Shown: positions 4,132-11,071 of the stretch, in pieces
How positions within the stretch are numbered: the stretch's first letter is position 1
Layout: every line of letters begins with the position of its first letter
Assembly: GCA_937875885.1 (NCBI GenBank)
Contig: CALEIO010000009.1
Coordinates: 1 to 11,071 of the forward strand
From: an uncultured Clostridia bacterium
GTDB lineage: Bacteria > Bacillota > Clostridia > Oscillospirales > Acutalibacteraceae
Length of the DNA stretch: 11,071 bases
Reading direction: 5' to 3'
Made by a program: the position numbers and the translations under genes
The notes under the pieces: model-generated
Databases searched by the model: none
The model's input: only the letters and a program-made list of their open reading frames with translations
Told to the model about the DNA's origin: nothing

Positions 4132-6900
4132 TTATTCGATTACAGCTGCACATCTTGCACAGAGTGTGGGATGGTTGCTGTTCTCGCCTACTGTTTTGCT
4201 GAAGCACCAGCAACGCTCGCACTTTTCGCCTTCTGCTTTAGCAACAGCTACAGTAAGTTCGCCTTCGTTAGCGTTTACAACGTTTACTTCAGAAACGATG
4301 AATGCAGCAGCAAGTTCATTTTCTACGGATTTGATGAACTCATACTCAGCACCGCTTGCTGTAAGAGTTACAGCAGCTTCCAGAGAAGACTTGATCATCT
4401 TATCCTTAACAGCTACTTCAAGCTGCTTCTTTACAGTGTCACGAAGCTCGTGAATCTTATCCCAGTTGCCGATGAAGTCAGCATCGAGAGTGATATCGAT
4501 GAGCTCGGGCATCTGATTGAAGAGAATGCACTCAGCATCAGCATCTGCGCGATGAGGCATATACTTCCAGATTTCGTCAGAAGTGTATGCAAGGATAGGT
4601 GCAATCATTCTTGTCATAGCATCGAGAATGATGTAGATAGTTGTCTGAGCAGCACGACGGCTTGCAGAATCAGCCTTTTCTGTGTAAAGTCTGTCCTTGA
4701 GAACATCAAGGTAGAAGTTGGACATATCAACAACACAGAAGTTGTGAATGCTGTGATATACCTGATGGAACTCATAGGTATCATAGCCGTTCTTAACCTT
4801 AACGATAAGCTCGTTGAGCTTGTTGATTGCCCACTTATCGATAGGCATAAGGTTTTCAATAGCAACACTGTCAGCGTCGGGGTTAAAGTCGTTGATACAA
4901 CCAAGGATGTATCTTGCTGTATTACGGATCTTTCTATATGCTTCAGAAAGCTGCTTGAGGATTTCTTTGGAAATTCTGATGTCTACGTGATAGTCAGAAG
5001 AAGCAACCCACAGACGGAGTACATCTGCACCGTACTGATCAACAACCTCCTGGGGATCAATACCGTTGCCCAAAGATTTACTCATCTTCTTGCCTTCACC
5101 GTCTACAACCCAGCCGTGAGTAAGAACACTCTTATAAGGGGCTTTACCGAATGCTGCAACGGATGTAAGGAGTGAAGACTGGAACCAACCTCTGTACTGG
5201 TCAGCACCCTCAAGATAAAGGTCTGCAGGCCATGTGAGGTTAGGTCTGGCTTTGCATACAGCTGCATGTGTTACGCCGCTGTCAAACCAAACGTCCATAA
5301 TATCTCTTTCTTTATCGAAAGATGTGCAACCGCACTTGGAGCATTTTGCACCCTCGGGAACGAGTTCTTCAGCAGAATGTGTGAACCATGCATCGGAACC
5401 TTCTTCTCTGAACAGAGCTGCAACAGCGTCCATTGCTTCTTTATTGATATAGGGTTCTCCGCAGTCTTTGCAGAAGAAAATGGGAATGGGAACACCCCAT
5501 CTGCGCTGACGAGAAATACACCAGTCTTTTCTGTCCTGTACCATTGATGTGATACGGTCTTTACCCCAACCGGGAATCCACTCAACATCGTTGATAGCTG
5601 CAACTGCATCTGCTTTGAAATCGTCAACAGAGCAGAACCACTGGTTTGTTGCTCTGAAGAGTACGGGATTCTTACATCTCCAGCAATGGGGATACTGGTG
5701 GATAATCTTCTTAAGACCAAAGAGCAGACCAAGGCTGTCAAGGTGCTGTGCAATGGGCTTGTTAGCATCATCAGTAAGAAGACCTGCAAACTGACCTGCT
5801 TCCTCTGTGAGTCTGCCGTCAGCATCTACAGGAACAATGATGGGAATTTCAGGATAATTGCGGCATACATCGTAGTCTTCTACACCGTGGCCGGGGGCTG
5901 TGTGAACACAACCTGTACCACTTTCGAGAGTTACGTGATCACCAACAATAACAAGGGATTCACGATCGAGGAAGGGGTGTCTTGTCTTGATGTACTCAAG
6001 CTCGCTACCCTGGATGTTGGCAATAACCTCATATTCCTCAATGCCTGCTGCCTCAAAAGCGCTCTTGTAGAGCTCTTCTGCCATAATATAGAACTCGTCG
6101 CCGGATTTGATTACGCAATAATTGAACTGAGGACCTACACAAACAGCAACGTTACCGGGAAGAGTCCAGGTTGTTGTTGTCCAGATAACAAAGTATGTCT
6201 TTGCAGGATCCACGCCTAATGCAGAGATTTTGCCTAAATCATCGGATACGGGGAACTTTACATAGATAGAGAAGCAAGGATCTTCTGCATATTCGATCTC
6301 TGCTTCAGCAAGTGCAGTTTTACACTCGGGACACCAGTAAACGGGCTTGAGACCCTTGTAGATGTAACCCTTCTGCGCCATCTCAGAGAATATCTCAATC
6401 TGAGTTGCTTCAAAGTCTTTTGTAAGAGTGATATAAGGATTGTTCCAGTCACCGATTGCACCAAGTCTTCTGAACTGATTACGCTGATCATCAAGGTAAC
6501 CTAATGCAAAGTCACGGCAGATCTGACGAAGCTCAACATCGGATATTGCATCAGAGCTGGAAACACCTGCTTTAGCTCTTGCCTTGAGTTCTGTGGGAAG
6601 ACCGTGAGTATCCCAACCGGGAACAAAAGGTGCACAGAAACCAGACATGTTTTTATATCTTACAATGAAATCCTTGAGTACTTTGTTGAGAGCTGTACCA
6701 AGGTGAATGTTGCCATTAGCATAAGGAGGGCCATCGTGAAGGATAAACATAGGTTTACCTGCATTTTTCTCCATAAGCTTACCGTAAATATCGTTTTCAT
6801 CCCATTTCTTGAGGGTAACAGGTTCGCTCTGAGGAAGACCTGCTCTCATAGGGAATTCGGTATTGGGAAGATTAAGTGTCTTGTTATAATCCTGAGCCAT
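4132..6900 (-). CDS. ileS: isoleucyl-tRNA synthetase
   Basis: Class I aminoacyl-tRNA synthetase that charges tRNA-Ile and edits mis-activated valine. The 922-residue protein starts with the usual NLPNTEFPMRAGLPQSEP. The HIGH-type motif is GNIHLG (63-68), and the next core block is PFVPGWDTHGLPTE. The CP1 editing domain has WTTTTWTLPGN and HTAPGHGVEDY. The KMSKS loop is exact at 605-609, and the C-terminal zinc ribbon has cysteines at 894, 897, 914 and 917. This is the standard bacterial type 1 enzyme, the class generally sensitive to mupirocin. In the editing block the common WTTTPWTLPAN reads WTTTTWTLPGN, with Pro replaced by Thr. The start has GGAGAG nine nt upstream. Only 17 nt separate it from divIVA, so there is no room for the T-box leader that precedes ileS in Bacillus; expression must follow the upstream operon unless control lies elsewhere. 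Confidence 0.98.
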   Translation of the reverse strand: MAQDYNKTLNLPNTEFPMRAGLPQSEPVTLKKWDENDIYGKLMEKNAGKPMFILHDGPPYANGNIHLGTALNKVLKDFIVRYKNMSGFCAPFVPGWDTHGLPTELKARAKAGVSSSDAISDVELRQICRDFALGYLDDQRNQFRRLGAIGDWNNPYITLTKDFEATQIEIFSEMAQKGYIYKGLKPVYWCPECKTALAEAEIEYAEDPCFSIYVKFPVSDDLGKISALGVDPAKTYFVIWTTTTWTLPGNVAVCVGPQFNYCVIKSGDEFYIMAEELYKSAFEAAGIEEYEVIANIQGSELEYIKTRHPFLDRESLVIVGDHVTLESGTGCVHTAPGHGVEDYDVCRNYPEIPIIVPVDADGRLTEEAGQFAGLLTDDANKPIAQHLDSLGLLFGLKKIIHQYPHCWRCKNPVLFRATNQWFCSVDDFKADAVAAINDVEWIPGWGKDRITSMVQDRKDWCISRQRRWGVPIPIFFCKDCGEPYINKEAMDAVAALFREEGSDAWFTHSAEELVPEGAKCSKCGCTSFDKERDIMDVWFDSGVTHAAVCKARPNLTWPADLYLEGADQYRGWFQSSLLTSVAAFGKAPYKSVLTHGWVVDGEGKKMSKSLGNGIDPQEVVDQYGADVLRLWVASSDYHVDIRISKEILKQLSEAYRKIRNTARYILGCINDFNPDADSVAIENLMPIDKWAINKLNELIVKVKNGYDTYEFHQVYHSIHNFCVVDMSNFYLDVLKDRLYTEKADSASRRAAQTTIYIILDAMTRMIAPILAYTSDEIWKYMPHRADADAECILFNQMPELIDITLDADFIGNWDKIHELRDTVKKQLEVAVKDKMIKSSLEAAVTLTASGAEYEFIKSVENELAAAFIVSEVNVVNANEGELTVAVAKAEGEKCERCWCFSKTVGENSNHPTLCARCAAVIE

Positions 6901-6917
6901 AATTTTCTACTCTCCAA

Positions 6918-7733
6918 TTAAGTATTATCTGAATCGGCTTTGCCGTTATCATTCTTTATATCGTAATCATCGCCAAATCTGAGTTTTGAGAAGTCCTTTG
7001 ATTTTTTCTTGTGATAAGTTGTAACATCGCTGTCTGAGATGTCGTTAACGAGATGAACATCAAATGAACTTTCTTCGTCGTTGTAGTTATCGTTGTTATC
7101 AACTACAACAAAATCTTCAGCAGCTTTTGTCTCGACGATGGGTTCAACTGTAAGCTCTTCCCTTTCACTTGCTTCAACAAAAGCTGAGGTGTTTGCAGAA
7201 GCTATTTCATCAGCTTTTTCAAAAGGTTCTTCCTTTGATGTAGGAAAACGGTCATTGACAGAATTTTCCATTGCTTTAACTCGCTCATCTGAAGGAAGCT
7301 CTCTGAGAAGTGTGATATGTTTATTGCAGTGAGTTACGATTTCTTCTCTTACGTGATTATATTCAGCAAGAAGAAGTGTGTACTGTTTCTTTTGCTGTTT
7401 GATCTGTACGTTAAGGTCATAAAGCTTAGCTTTAGCCATATTTTCTGATTCCTCAAGTATTCTGGCAGCCTTTGCTTTTGCTTCTTTGATTGTAGAGTCT
7501 GCTACTCTCTGTGCAGACAACATAGCATTGCGCACAGCATCTTCGTCAGCTCTGTACTCCTCTACTCTGGTAGCAAGAATGTCCATCTTTTTGATAAGAT
7601 CGGACTTTTCTTTTCTAAGCTGCTCCATTGTGATGAGTACCTGATCAATGAAAGTATCTACATCCTCTGTTTTGTAACCACCAAGATTAGCTCGTCTGAA
7701 GCTTATATTCTTGATCTCGTCAATTGAAAGCAT
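6918..7733 (-). CDS. divIVA: DivIVA-family cell-division/polarity protein
   Basis: A coiled-coil protein that senses negative membrane curvature and organises septa and poles. The 271-residue protein has the N-terminal lipid-binding domain (about 1-60), with the conserved ISFRRANLGGYKTEDVDTFI pattern giving the membrane-inserting F/R tip near residues 12-14 and G19-Y20. Long Glu/Lys-rich coiled coils follow (about 30-72 and 75-150), then a low-complexity acidic, Asn/Ser-rich tail from about 165 to the end. At 271 residues it is much longer than Bacillus DivIVA (164); the extra length is mostly the disordered tail. AAGGGGG six nt before the ATG supports the start. It lies 11 nt after ylmH and 17 nt before ileS, within one operon. 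Confidence 0.93.
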   Translation of the reverse strand: MLSIDEIKNISFRRANLGGYKTEDVDTFIDQVLITMEQLRKEKSDLIKKMDILATRVEEYRADEDAVRNAMLSAQRVADSTIKEAKAKAARILEESENMAKAKLYDLNVQIKQQKKQYTLLLAEYNHVREEIVTHCNKHITLLRELPSDERVKAMENSVNDRFPTSKEEPFEKADEIASANTSAFVEASEREELTVEPIVETKAAEDFVVVDNNDNYNDEESSFDVHLVNDISDSDVTTYHKKKSKDFSKLRFGDDYDIKNDNGKADSDNT

Positions 7734-7744
7734 TTTAATCCCCC

Positions 7745-8479
7745 TTATACGTAACGCGAAATATTTAATATAATATTATCTCGCCTACTTTTACCCGCAA
7801 AATCACCAATTATATATTTTCCATACCCTCTGATACTGATGATATCGTCTTTGACAATTACAAGCGAAGGTTTCTTAACCAGCAGATAATTGCAAAAGAT
7901 TTTGTCATTCTTTATGAGTTCTGAAGCCACAGACCGGGAACATCCGACCAACGAACTCACAAGATTATCAATTCTCATTGATGAAACAATAATACGTGAA
8001 TCTTCTGTACGGTTGCACAAAGATTCAATATCTTCTGAATAGTATGATACTTTTACTCTGTCTCTTGAAACCTTATCAAGGTCGCGGATTATATGAGGTG
8101 CCATATCTTCTCTTACAAAAACAACAGCCTGGTTGTCTGAACTGAGAAGTATATCCCCAATGCATTCACGTTTTATTCCCAGGCCCATCAACGAGCCAAG
8201 GAAATCTCTGTGAGTCAAAGGTTTTGAGCCGGTAGATTTAATGCTGAGTGCTGTTATGGGAAATCGGACTGAATCTGTAGAGTCGCAGATGCATAAATAA
8301 ACTCTGCTTGCCTGCGGGAATCCACCTGACAGAGTAAAATTAACCCTGCGATTCTTTAGATATCCACAAGCTTCTGCAGCTTCTACCTCGTTGAGAAATC
8401 CCAAAAAAGAAGGTTCACCATATTCAGAAGACAGAATAGCGTCTTCAATTCTTGATATAAGTAGTTGTGAATCTGTCAC
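7745..8479 (-). CDS. ylmH: YlmH-family S4-domain RNA-binding protein
   Basis: YlmH is a conserved member of the Gram-positive division-gene cluster, and work in Bacillus links it to ribosome-associated rescue of stalled peptidyl-tRNA as well as to division. The 244-residue protein has an N-terminal helical segment containing the PSFLGFLNEVEAAEA motif and a middle ferredoxin-like domain (about 45-135, with PITALSIKS and THRDFLGSLMGLGIKRECIGDI typical of the family). A C-terminal S4 RNA-binding domain follows (about 168-235: RIDNLVSSLVGCSRSVASELI, then VKKPS and GYGKYIIGD). The start is GTG at 8479, only 2 nt after the sepF stop and with no clear ribosome site, so it is probably translated by coupling to sepF. 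The Bacillus gene between sepF and ylmH (ylmG) is missing here. Confidence 0.92.
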   Translation of the reverse strand: MTDSQLLISRIEDAILSSEYGEPSFLGFLNEVEAAEACGYLKNRRVNFTLSGGFPQASRVYLCICDSTDSVRFPITALSIKSTGSKPLTHRDFLGSLMGLGIKRECIGDILLSSDNQAVVFVREDMAPHIIRDLDKVSRDRVKVSYYSEDIESLCNRTEDSRIIVSSMRIDNLVSSLVGCSRSVASELIKNDKIFCNYLLVKKPSLVIVKDDIISIRGYGKYIIGDFAGKSRRDNIILNISRYV

Positions 8480-8481
8480 AA

Positions 8482-8934
8482 TCAGAAGTAAACGCCGCTG
8501 TTTTCAAGCTCGTCAAGAAGATCGTCGCCTGTAAGATCAACGTGGTTGGGAATGATGATGAAAGTGCTGGAAGCTACCTTCTTGATCTTTCCGTTGTTTG
8601 CATAAGCAACACCGGAAAGGAAGTCGATGATTCTTCTGGACATATCCTTGTTTGTGTTCTCAAGATTGAGCACAACTGTATGAGTCTTGATGAGTTCATC
8701 TGCGATAGCTCTTGTTTCCTCGCCGAAACGCTCGGGCTTGAAGAGAGCTACTGCAAGCTTTGCTGTTGCACTGATGTTTACAACCTTGCTCTTTTTAGAT
8801 GTATTGTCGCGGATTGTTACATCCTCATCAAAGTTATCTTCGTTGTCACTATCGCCGTAACCATACTCGTCGTACTGATACTCGTCATCAGGAGCATCCC
8901 ACATACGCTTAAACTTATCTACAAATCCTGCCAT
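8482..8934 (-). CDS. sepF: cell division protein SepF
   Basis: SepF tethers FtsZ to the membrane and stacks into arcs at the septum. In the 150-residue protein residues 1-12 (MAGFVDKFKRMW) form the amphipathic membrane-binding helix. An acidic, Tyr-rich linker occupies about 14-47 (DDEYQYDEYGYGDSDNEDNF). The SepF fold covers about 50-142 and has the conserved blocks VVLNLENTNKDMSRRIIDFLSG, IKKVASSTFIIIP and VDLTGD; the RRIIDFLSG dimer/FtsZ-interface helix is intact. The length is that of Bacillus SepF. GGAGGT six nt before the ATG supports the start. It is flanked by yggS (21-nt gap) and ylmH (2-nt gap), the standard neighbours. Confidence 0.96.
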   Translation of the reverse strand: MAGFVDKFKRMWDAPDDEYQYDEYGYGDSDNEDNFDEDVTIRDNTSKKSKVVNISATAKLAVALFKPERFGEETRAIADELIKTHTVVLNLENTNKDMSRRIIDFLSGVAYANNGKIKKVASSTFIIIPNHVDLTGDDLLDELENSGVYF

Positions 8935-8955
8935 AATTATACCTCCGTAAATATA

Positions 8956-9669
8956 TTAATTATAATTTCTTGCACCGAATAAAGATGAACCGATACGTAC
9001 CAGGTTTGCACCCTCGAGTATTGCTTCATAATAATCGCCGGACATACCCATCGAAAGAATGTCCATTCTAATATTATCTATCTTTTTGCCCGATATGTCA
9101 ATAAACAGATTACGCATATTTTGAAAATATCCGCGAATTTTCTGTTTATTTTCACAAATCGGGGGTATTGACATAAGACCTTTGACGGAAATCCCTTCGA
9201 ATTTATTGATTTCTCGCAATAATTCTTCAAGATTTTCGGGTTTGACACCTGACTTGCTCTCCTCGTCGCCTATGTTGACTTCGATGAGAATATCGGTAAC
9301 TATCCCATGCTTTATGCTCTGTTTAGAGATTTCATTAGCAAGTTTAACAGAGTCTACGGATTGAATCATTGCAACTTTTCCGACAATCTGTCTTACCTTA
9401 TTTGTCTGTAGATGTCCGATAAAATGCAGAGTAGAATTTTTAAGGTCGTATGAATCGTATTTGTAAAGTAACTCCTGCACTTTGTTTTCACCAATGAATT
9501 TAAGGCCCTGTGAAATAGCATAATTGATTATTTCAGGATCAACAGTCTTAGTTGCTGCAAGGAAAGTTATGTCTTCGGGTTTGCGACCCGAAGATATAGC
9601 AGCTTCTGCAATTCTGCTGACGATGGTTTCATAATTAAGTTTTATATCATTTAATACTTTTTCCGTCAT
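8956..9669 (-). CDS. yggS: YggS/YlmE-family PLP homeostasis protein
   Basis: A small alanine-racemase-fold barrel that binds pyridoxal 5'-phosphate and controls free PLP and amino-acid pools, with no known catalytic activity. In the 237-residue protein the PLP lysine is K41 in LAATKTVDP. Other family blocks are FIGENKVQELL, LHFIGHLQTNKVR, the glycine-containing VNIGDEESKSGV, GLMSIPP and the phosphate-binding LSMGMSGDYYEAI, ending in VRIGSSLFGAR. I start at the ATG at 9669 because AAAGGTG lies nine nt upstream; an ATG at 9678 and a GTG at 9681 in the same frame are too close to that site. The gene overlaps the end of the HlyD-like gene by 23 nt, which points to translational coupling, and precedes sepF as in Bacillus. 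Confidence 0.95.
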   Translation of the reverse strand: MTEKVLNDIKLNYETIVSRIAEAAISSGRKPEDITFLAATKTVDPEIINYAISQGLKFIGENKVQELLYKYDSYDLKNSTLHFIGHLQTNKVRQIVGKVAMIQSVDSVKLANEISKQSIKHGIVTDILIEVNIGDEESKSGVKPENLEELLREINKFEGISVKGLMSIPPICENKQKIRGYFQNMRNLFIDISGKKIDNIRMDILSMGMSGDYYEAILEGANLVRIGSSLFGARNYN

Positions 9670-10945
9670 ATAAATCATCACCTTTGATAACGACTTCCTC
9701 GTTGAGTTTTACGGTTTTATCGCTGAGCAATACACCTTCTGTCGGATTTTCGTCCAGAATTACAAAATCAGCACCTGCATACAGAATTGAAACTTCTTTG
9801 AATTCCAGCTCATTACCGAAAGTTACATACACACCCTGAACTTTTTTCTTTTCTGAAGGTGCTCCGTCATCGGATTTAATAGTTACATAATCATCGTGAA
9901 GAGCAGATTTGCTTACTCGCAGGCCGTTGTATGTGTTTACTGTAATCTGTACTGTTTCATTTCGAAGATGACTTATGGGAGTGTTCATATAATTACATCT
10001 GAATACTGCCACAGCATCTGATTGTCTTGACTCCTGGTTGAGAGCTACCAGAGTTGCAGGTATATCCTTGCAGGTAGTGTTTGCAAAAGTAACTCTGGAA
10101 GATGTGTTGGCATGAGATAAAGTAAGAGCCTCATCAGCATCCAGTTTGCACACAATATACCAGTTGAGTCCGCTTACAATTTTACCGATTGTGTTGTCGC
10201 TGATTTCGTTTTTCTTGATATCAAGAGTAAAATCATCAACTGTAAGTTCTGTGAGTTTATCGTAATCGTAACAGTTTTCGTATCCGTCAGCTGATGCTAC
10301 AAAGTAACCGCCTTTACCGGGAGTAATTATGTCGGTGTACATAGAGCCTGACTGTTTGTAACTGGCAGCTTCTGCTTTAAGTGCAGAGATCTGCTCGTTA
10401 AAATTGTTTACTTTACCTGTGATAATCTGACGCTGATTTATGGAATAAACCAGGTCGTCTGCAGATTTGCTGATTTTGGAAAGTGAATTGCCGTTTACTG
10501 CAGATATCATACTTGTAATGTTATATTCGATGAGCTTATCTACTGCAGAGTAGTCAGTTTTAACATCGGAATGAGATGTGTTGAGAGATTCAAGCACCTC
10601 AATCTGTTTGTTGATTTCGTTGAGTCTGTTGTAGTTGAGAGCATCTGTTTCGTTAGCAAATACGTATGCAACCTGGGAACCAGCACCAACGATGTCACCA
10701 TCATTTGCAGTATAATAGAGCACTTTGCTTCCGTTATACTCGAGAAGATCTTCGTTTCTGACAACAATACACTCGGTGTTTATTACCTCGCTGTATGTGT
10801 ATCTTTTGGCAATTTCTGTTTCTACACTTTTGCTTGAGGTTGCGTTCAGATTCAGAAATGCAAAAATAAACACTCCGAATATGCAGATAATAAAAATCGG
10901 GTTAATTATTTTTTTGTGTTTTTTATAGAATTCTTTAATCTTCAC
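9647..10945 (-). CDS. HlyD-like membrane-fusion/adaptor protein in the division cluster
   Basis: The precise role is unknown. The architecture is that of HlyD/RND-type adaptors: a Lys-rich cytoplasmic tail (1-12), one membrane segment (about 13-34, NPIFIICIFGVFIFAFL), and then an extracytoplasmic part. The first half of a lipoyl/barrel-sandwich domain is at about 72-97 (VLYYTANDGDIVGAGSQVAYVF). A helical, probably coiled-coil insert follows (about 104-198). The second lipoyl half, with PGKGGYFVASADGYE, is at about 209-222, and C-terminal beta domains end in the SKSALHDDYV, GVYVTFGNELEFKEV, VLLSDKTV pattern typical of adaptors. I take the GTG at 10945 as start: AAGGA lies 10 nt upstream, the protein then begins MKIKEFYKKHKK, and the frame before it has no ribosome site. 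An ATG at 10993 (448 residues) is the alternative. No transporter ATPase or permease partner is adjacent. It overlaps yggS by 23 nt and appears to lead the operon. Confidence 0.75.
   Translation of the reverse strand: MKIKEFYKKHKKIINPIFIICIFGVFIFAFLNLNATSSKSVETEIAKRYTYSEVINTECIVVRNEDLLEYNGSKVLYYTANDGDIVGAGSQVAYVFANETDALNYNRLNEINKQIEVLESLNTSHSDVKTDYSAVDKLIEYNITSMISAVNGNSLSKISKSADDLVYSINQRQIITGKVNNFNEQISALKAEAASYKQSGSMYTDIITPGKGGYFVASADGYENCYDYDKLTELTVDDFTLDIKKNEISDNTIGKIVSGLNWYIVCKLDADEALTLSHANTSSRVTFANTTCKDIPATLVALNQESRQSDAVAVFRCNYMNTPISHLRNETVQITVNTYNGLRVSKSALHDDYVTIKSDDGAPSEKKKVQGVYVTFGNELEFKEVSILYAGADFVILDENPTEGVLLSDKTVKLNEEVVIKGDDLYDGKSIK
9679..9685 (-). promoter_or_regulatory. yggS ribosome binding site inside the upstream gene (AAAGGTG)
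   Basis: AAAGGTG followed by nine nt and the ATG at 9669. It lies within the last codons of the HlyD-like gene, so both genes are read from the same message. Confidence 0.75.
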
Positions 10946-11007
10946 AAAAATCAAATCCTTTTTGTTTTGAACACAATGAAGGAAATTATTCATACTCACG
11001 ATTTCAA

Positions 11008-11037
11008 AAAATATGTTTTATAAAGAATTTACTTCAA
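11008..11037 (-). promoter_or_regulatory. candidate promoter for the HlyD-like/yggS/sepF operon
   Basis: On the minus strand TTGAAG (11032-11037), an 18-bp spacer and TATTTT (11008-11013). The -10 match is only moderate. The predicted start near 11000 would give a 55-nt untranslated leader before the GTG at 10945 and would place the alternative ATG (10993) almost at the transcript end. The region is A+T-rich, so chance matches are likely. Confidence 0.3.
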
Positions 11038-11071
11038 GATTTATCGCGGAGTGTCCTGCGGATAACGATTA

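Noticed and set aside
4171..5175. Plus-strand open frame of 334 codons opposite ileS
   Set aside because: It is the antisense of an unmistakable IleRS sequence, is rich in Cys and Ser as antisense frames often are, shows no recognisable domain and has no ribosome site.
7093..7332. Plus-strand Ser-rich frame opposite divIVA, and similar short plus-strand frames opposite rbgA, rluD and sepF
   Set aside because: All are codon-shadow frames of well-supported minus-strand genes, without ribosome sites or domain similarity.
10946..10999. Longer N-terminus of the HlyD-like protein from ATG 10993 or GTG 10999
   Set aside because: No ribosome site precedes these codons, while AAGGA precedes the GTG at 10945 and the shorter protein begins with a natural basic tail before the membrane segment. 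Kept as an alternative because the evidence is modest.
11041..11065. Possible stem TTATC...GATAA at the right edge
   Set aside because: The stem has a bulge and a short paired region, no T-tract is visible on either strand, and the window ends six bases later, so neither a terminator nor an attachment site can be supported.

Overview
The window looks like a core-chromosome segment of a low-to-moderate G+C Gram-positive bacterium of class Clostridia, most likely an Oscillospiraceae/Ruminococcus-type organism. The reasons are a SepF/DivIVA division cluster, LspA and a Gram-positive-style signal peptidase I, strong GGAGG ribosome binding sites, and a sporulation-type sigma factor segment. The taxon is inferred from gene order and protein style only.

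Nearly everything is on the minus strand. Read right to left, one probable long operon runs: HlyD-like membrane adaptor (9647-10945), yggS/ylmE (8956-9669), sepF (8482-8934), ylmH (7745-8479), divIVA (6918-7733), ileS (4132-6900), lspA (3590-4066), rluD-like pseudouridine synthase (2670-3584). Spacing is short or overlapping, and the order mirrors the Bacillus ylm-divIVA-ileS-lspA-ylyB cluster, except that ylmG (YggT family) is absent and an HlyD-like gene stands at the front. A strong sigma-A-type promoter (2612-2640) and a structured leader of about 120 nt then start a second unit: rplS (L19), lepB (signal peptidase I), rbgA (50S assembly GTPase). Hairpin/T-tract terminators lie between rplS and lepB and between lepB and rbgA. 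They probably step expression down from the abundant ribosomal protein to the low-copy processing and assembly factors. A bidirectional terminator (456-487) closes this unit against the convergent left end.

The left end (1-325) is the most unusual part. Positions about 98-325 on the plus strand encode only sigma region 4 of a SigK-like sporulation sigma factor. Immediately to the left, on the opposite strand, positions 2-100 encode an internal stretch that I recognise as the N-terminal domain of RNase HIII (rnhC). The two genes, both lacking their 5' parts, meet head-to-head at about 92-115. This looks like a rearrangement or recombination junction (natural inversion, a skin-like programmed rearrangement of sigK, or an assembly chimera). 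The plus-strand frame happens to stay open leftward across the rnhC piece, so a naive ORF call hides the junction.

Functionally the window joins divisome and envelope-growth genes (SepF, DivIVA, YlmH, HlyD-like), PLP homeostasis (YggS), translation (IleRS, L19, RbgA, rRNA pseudouridylation) and secretion/lipoprotein processing (LepB, LspA). No tRNA, rRNA, CRISPR array or intact mobile element was seen.
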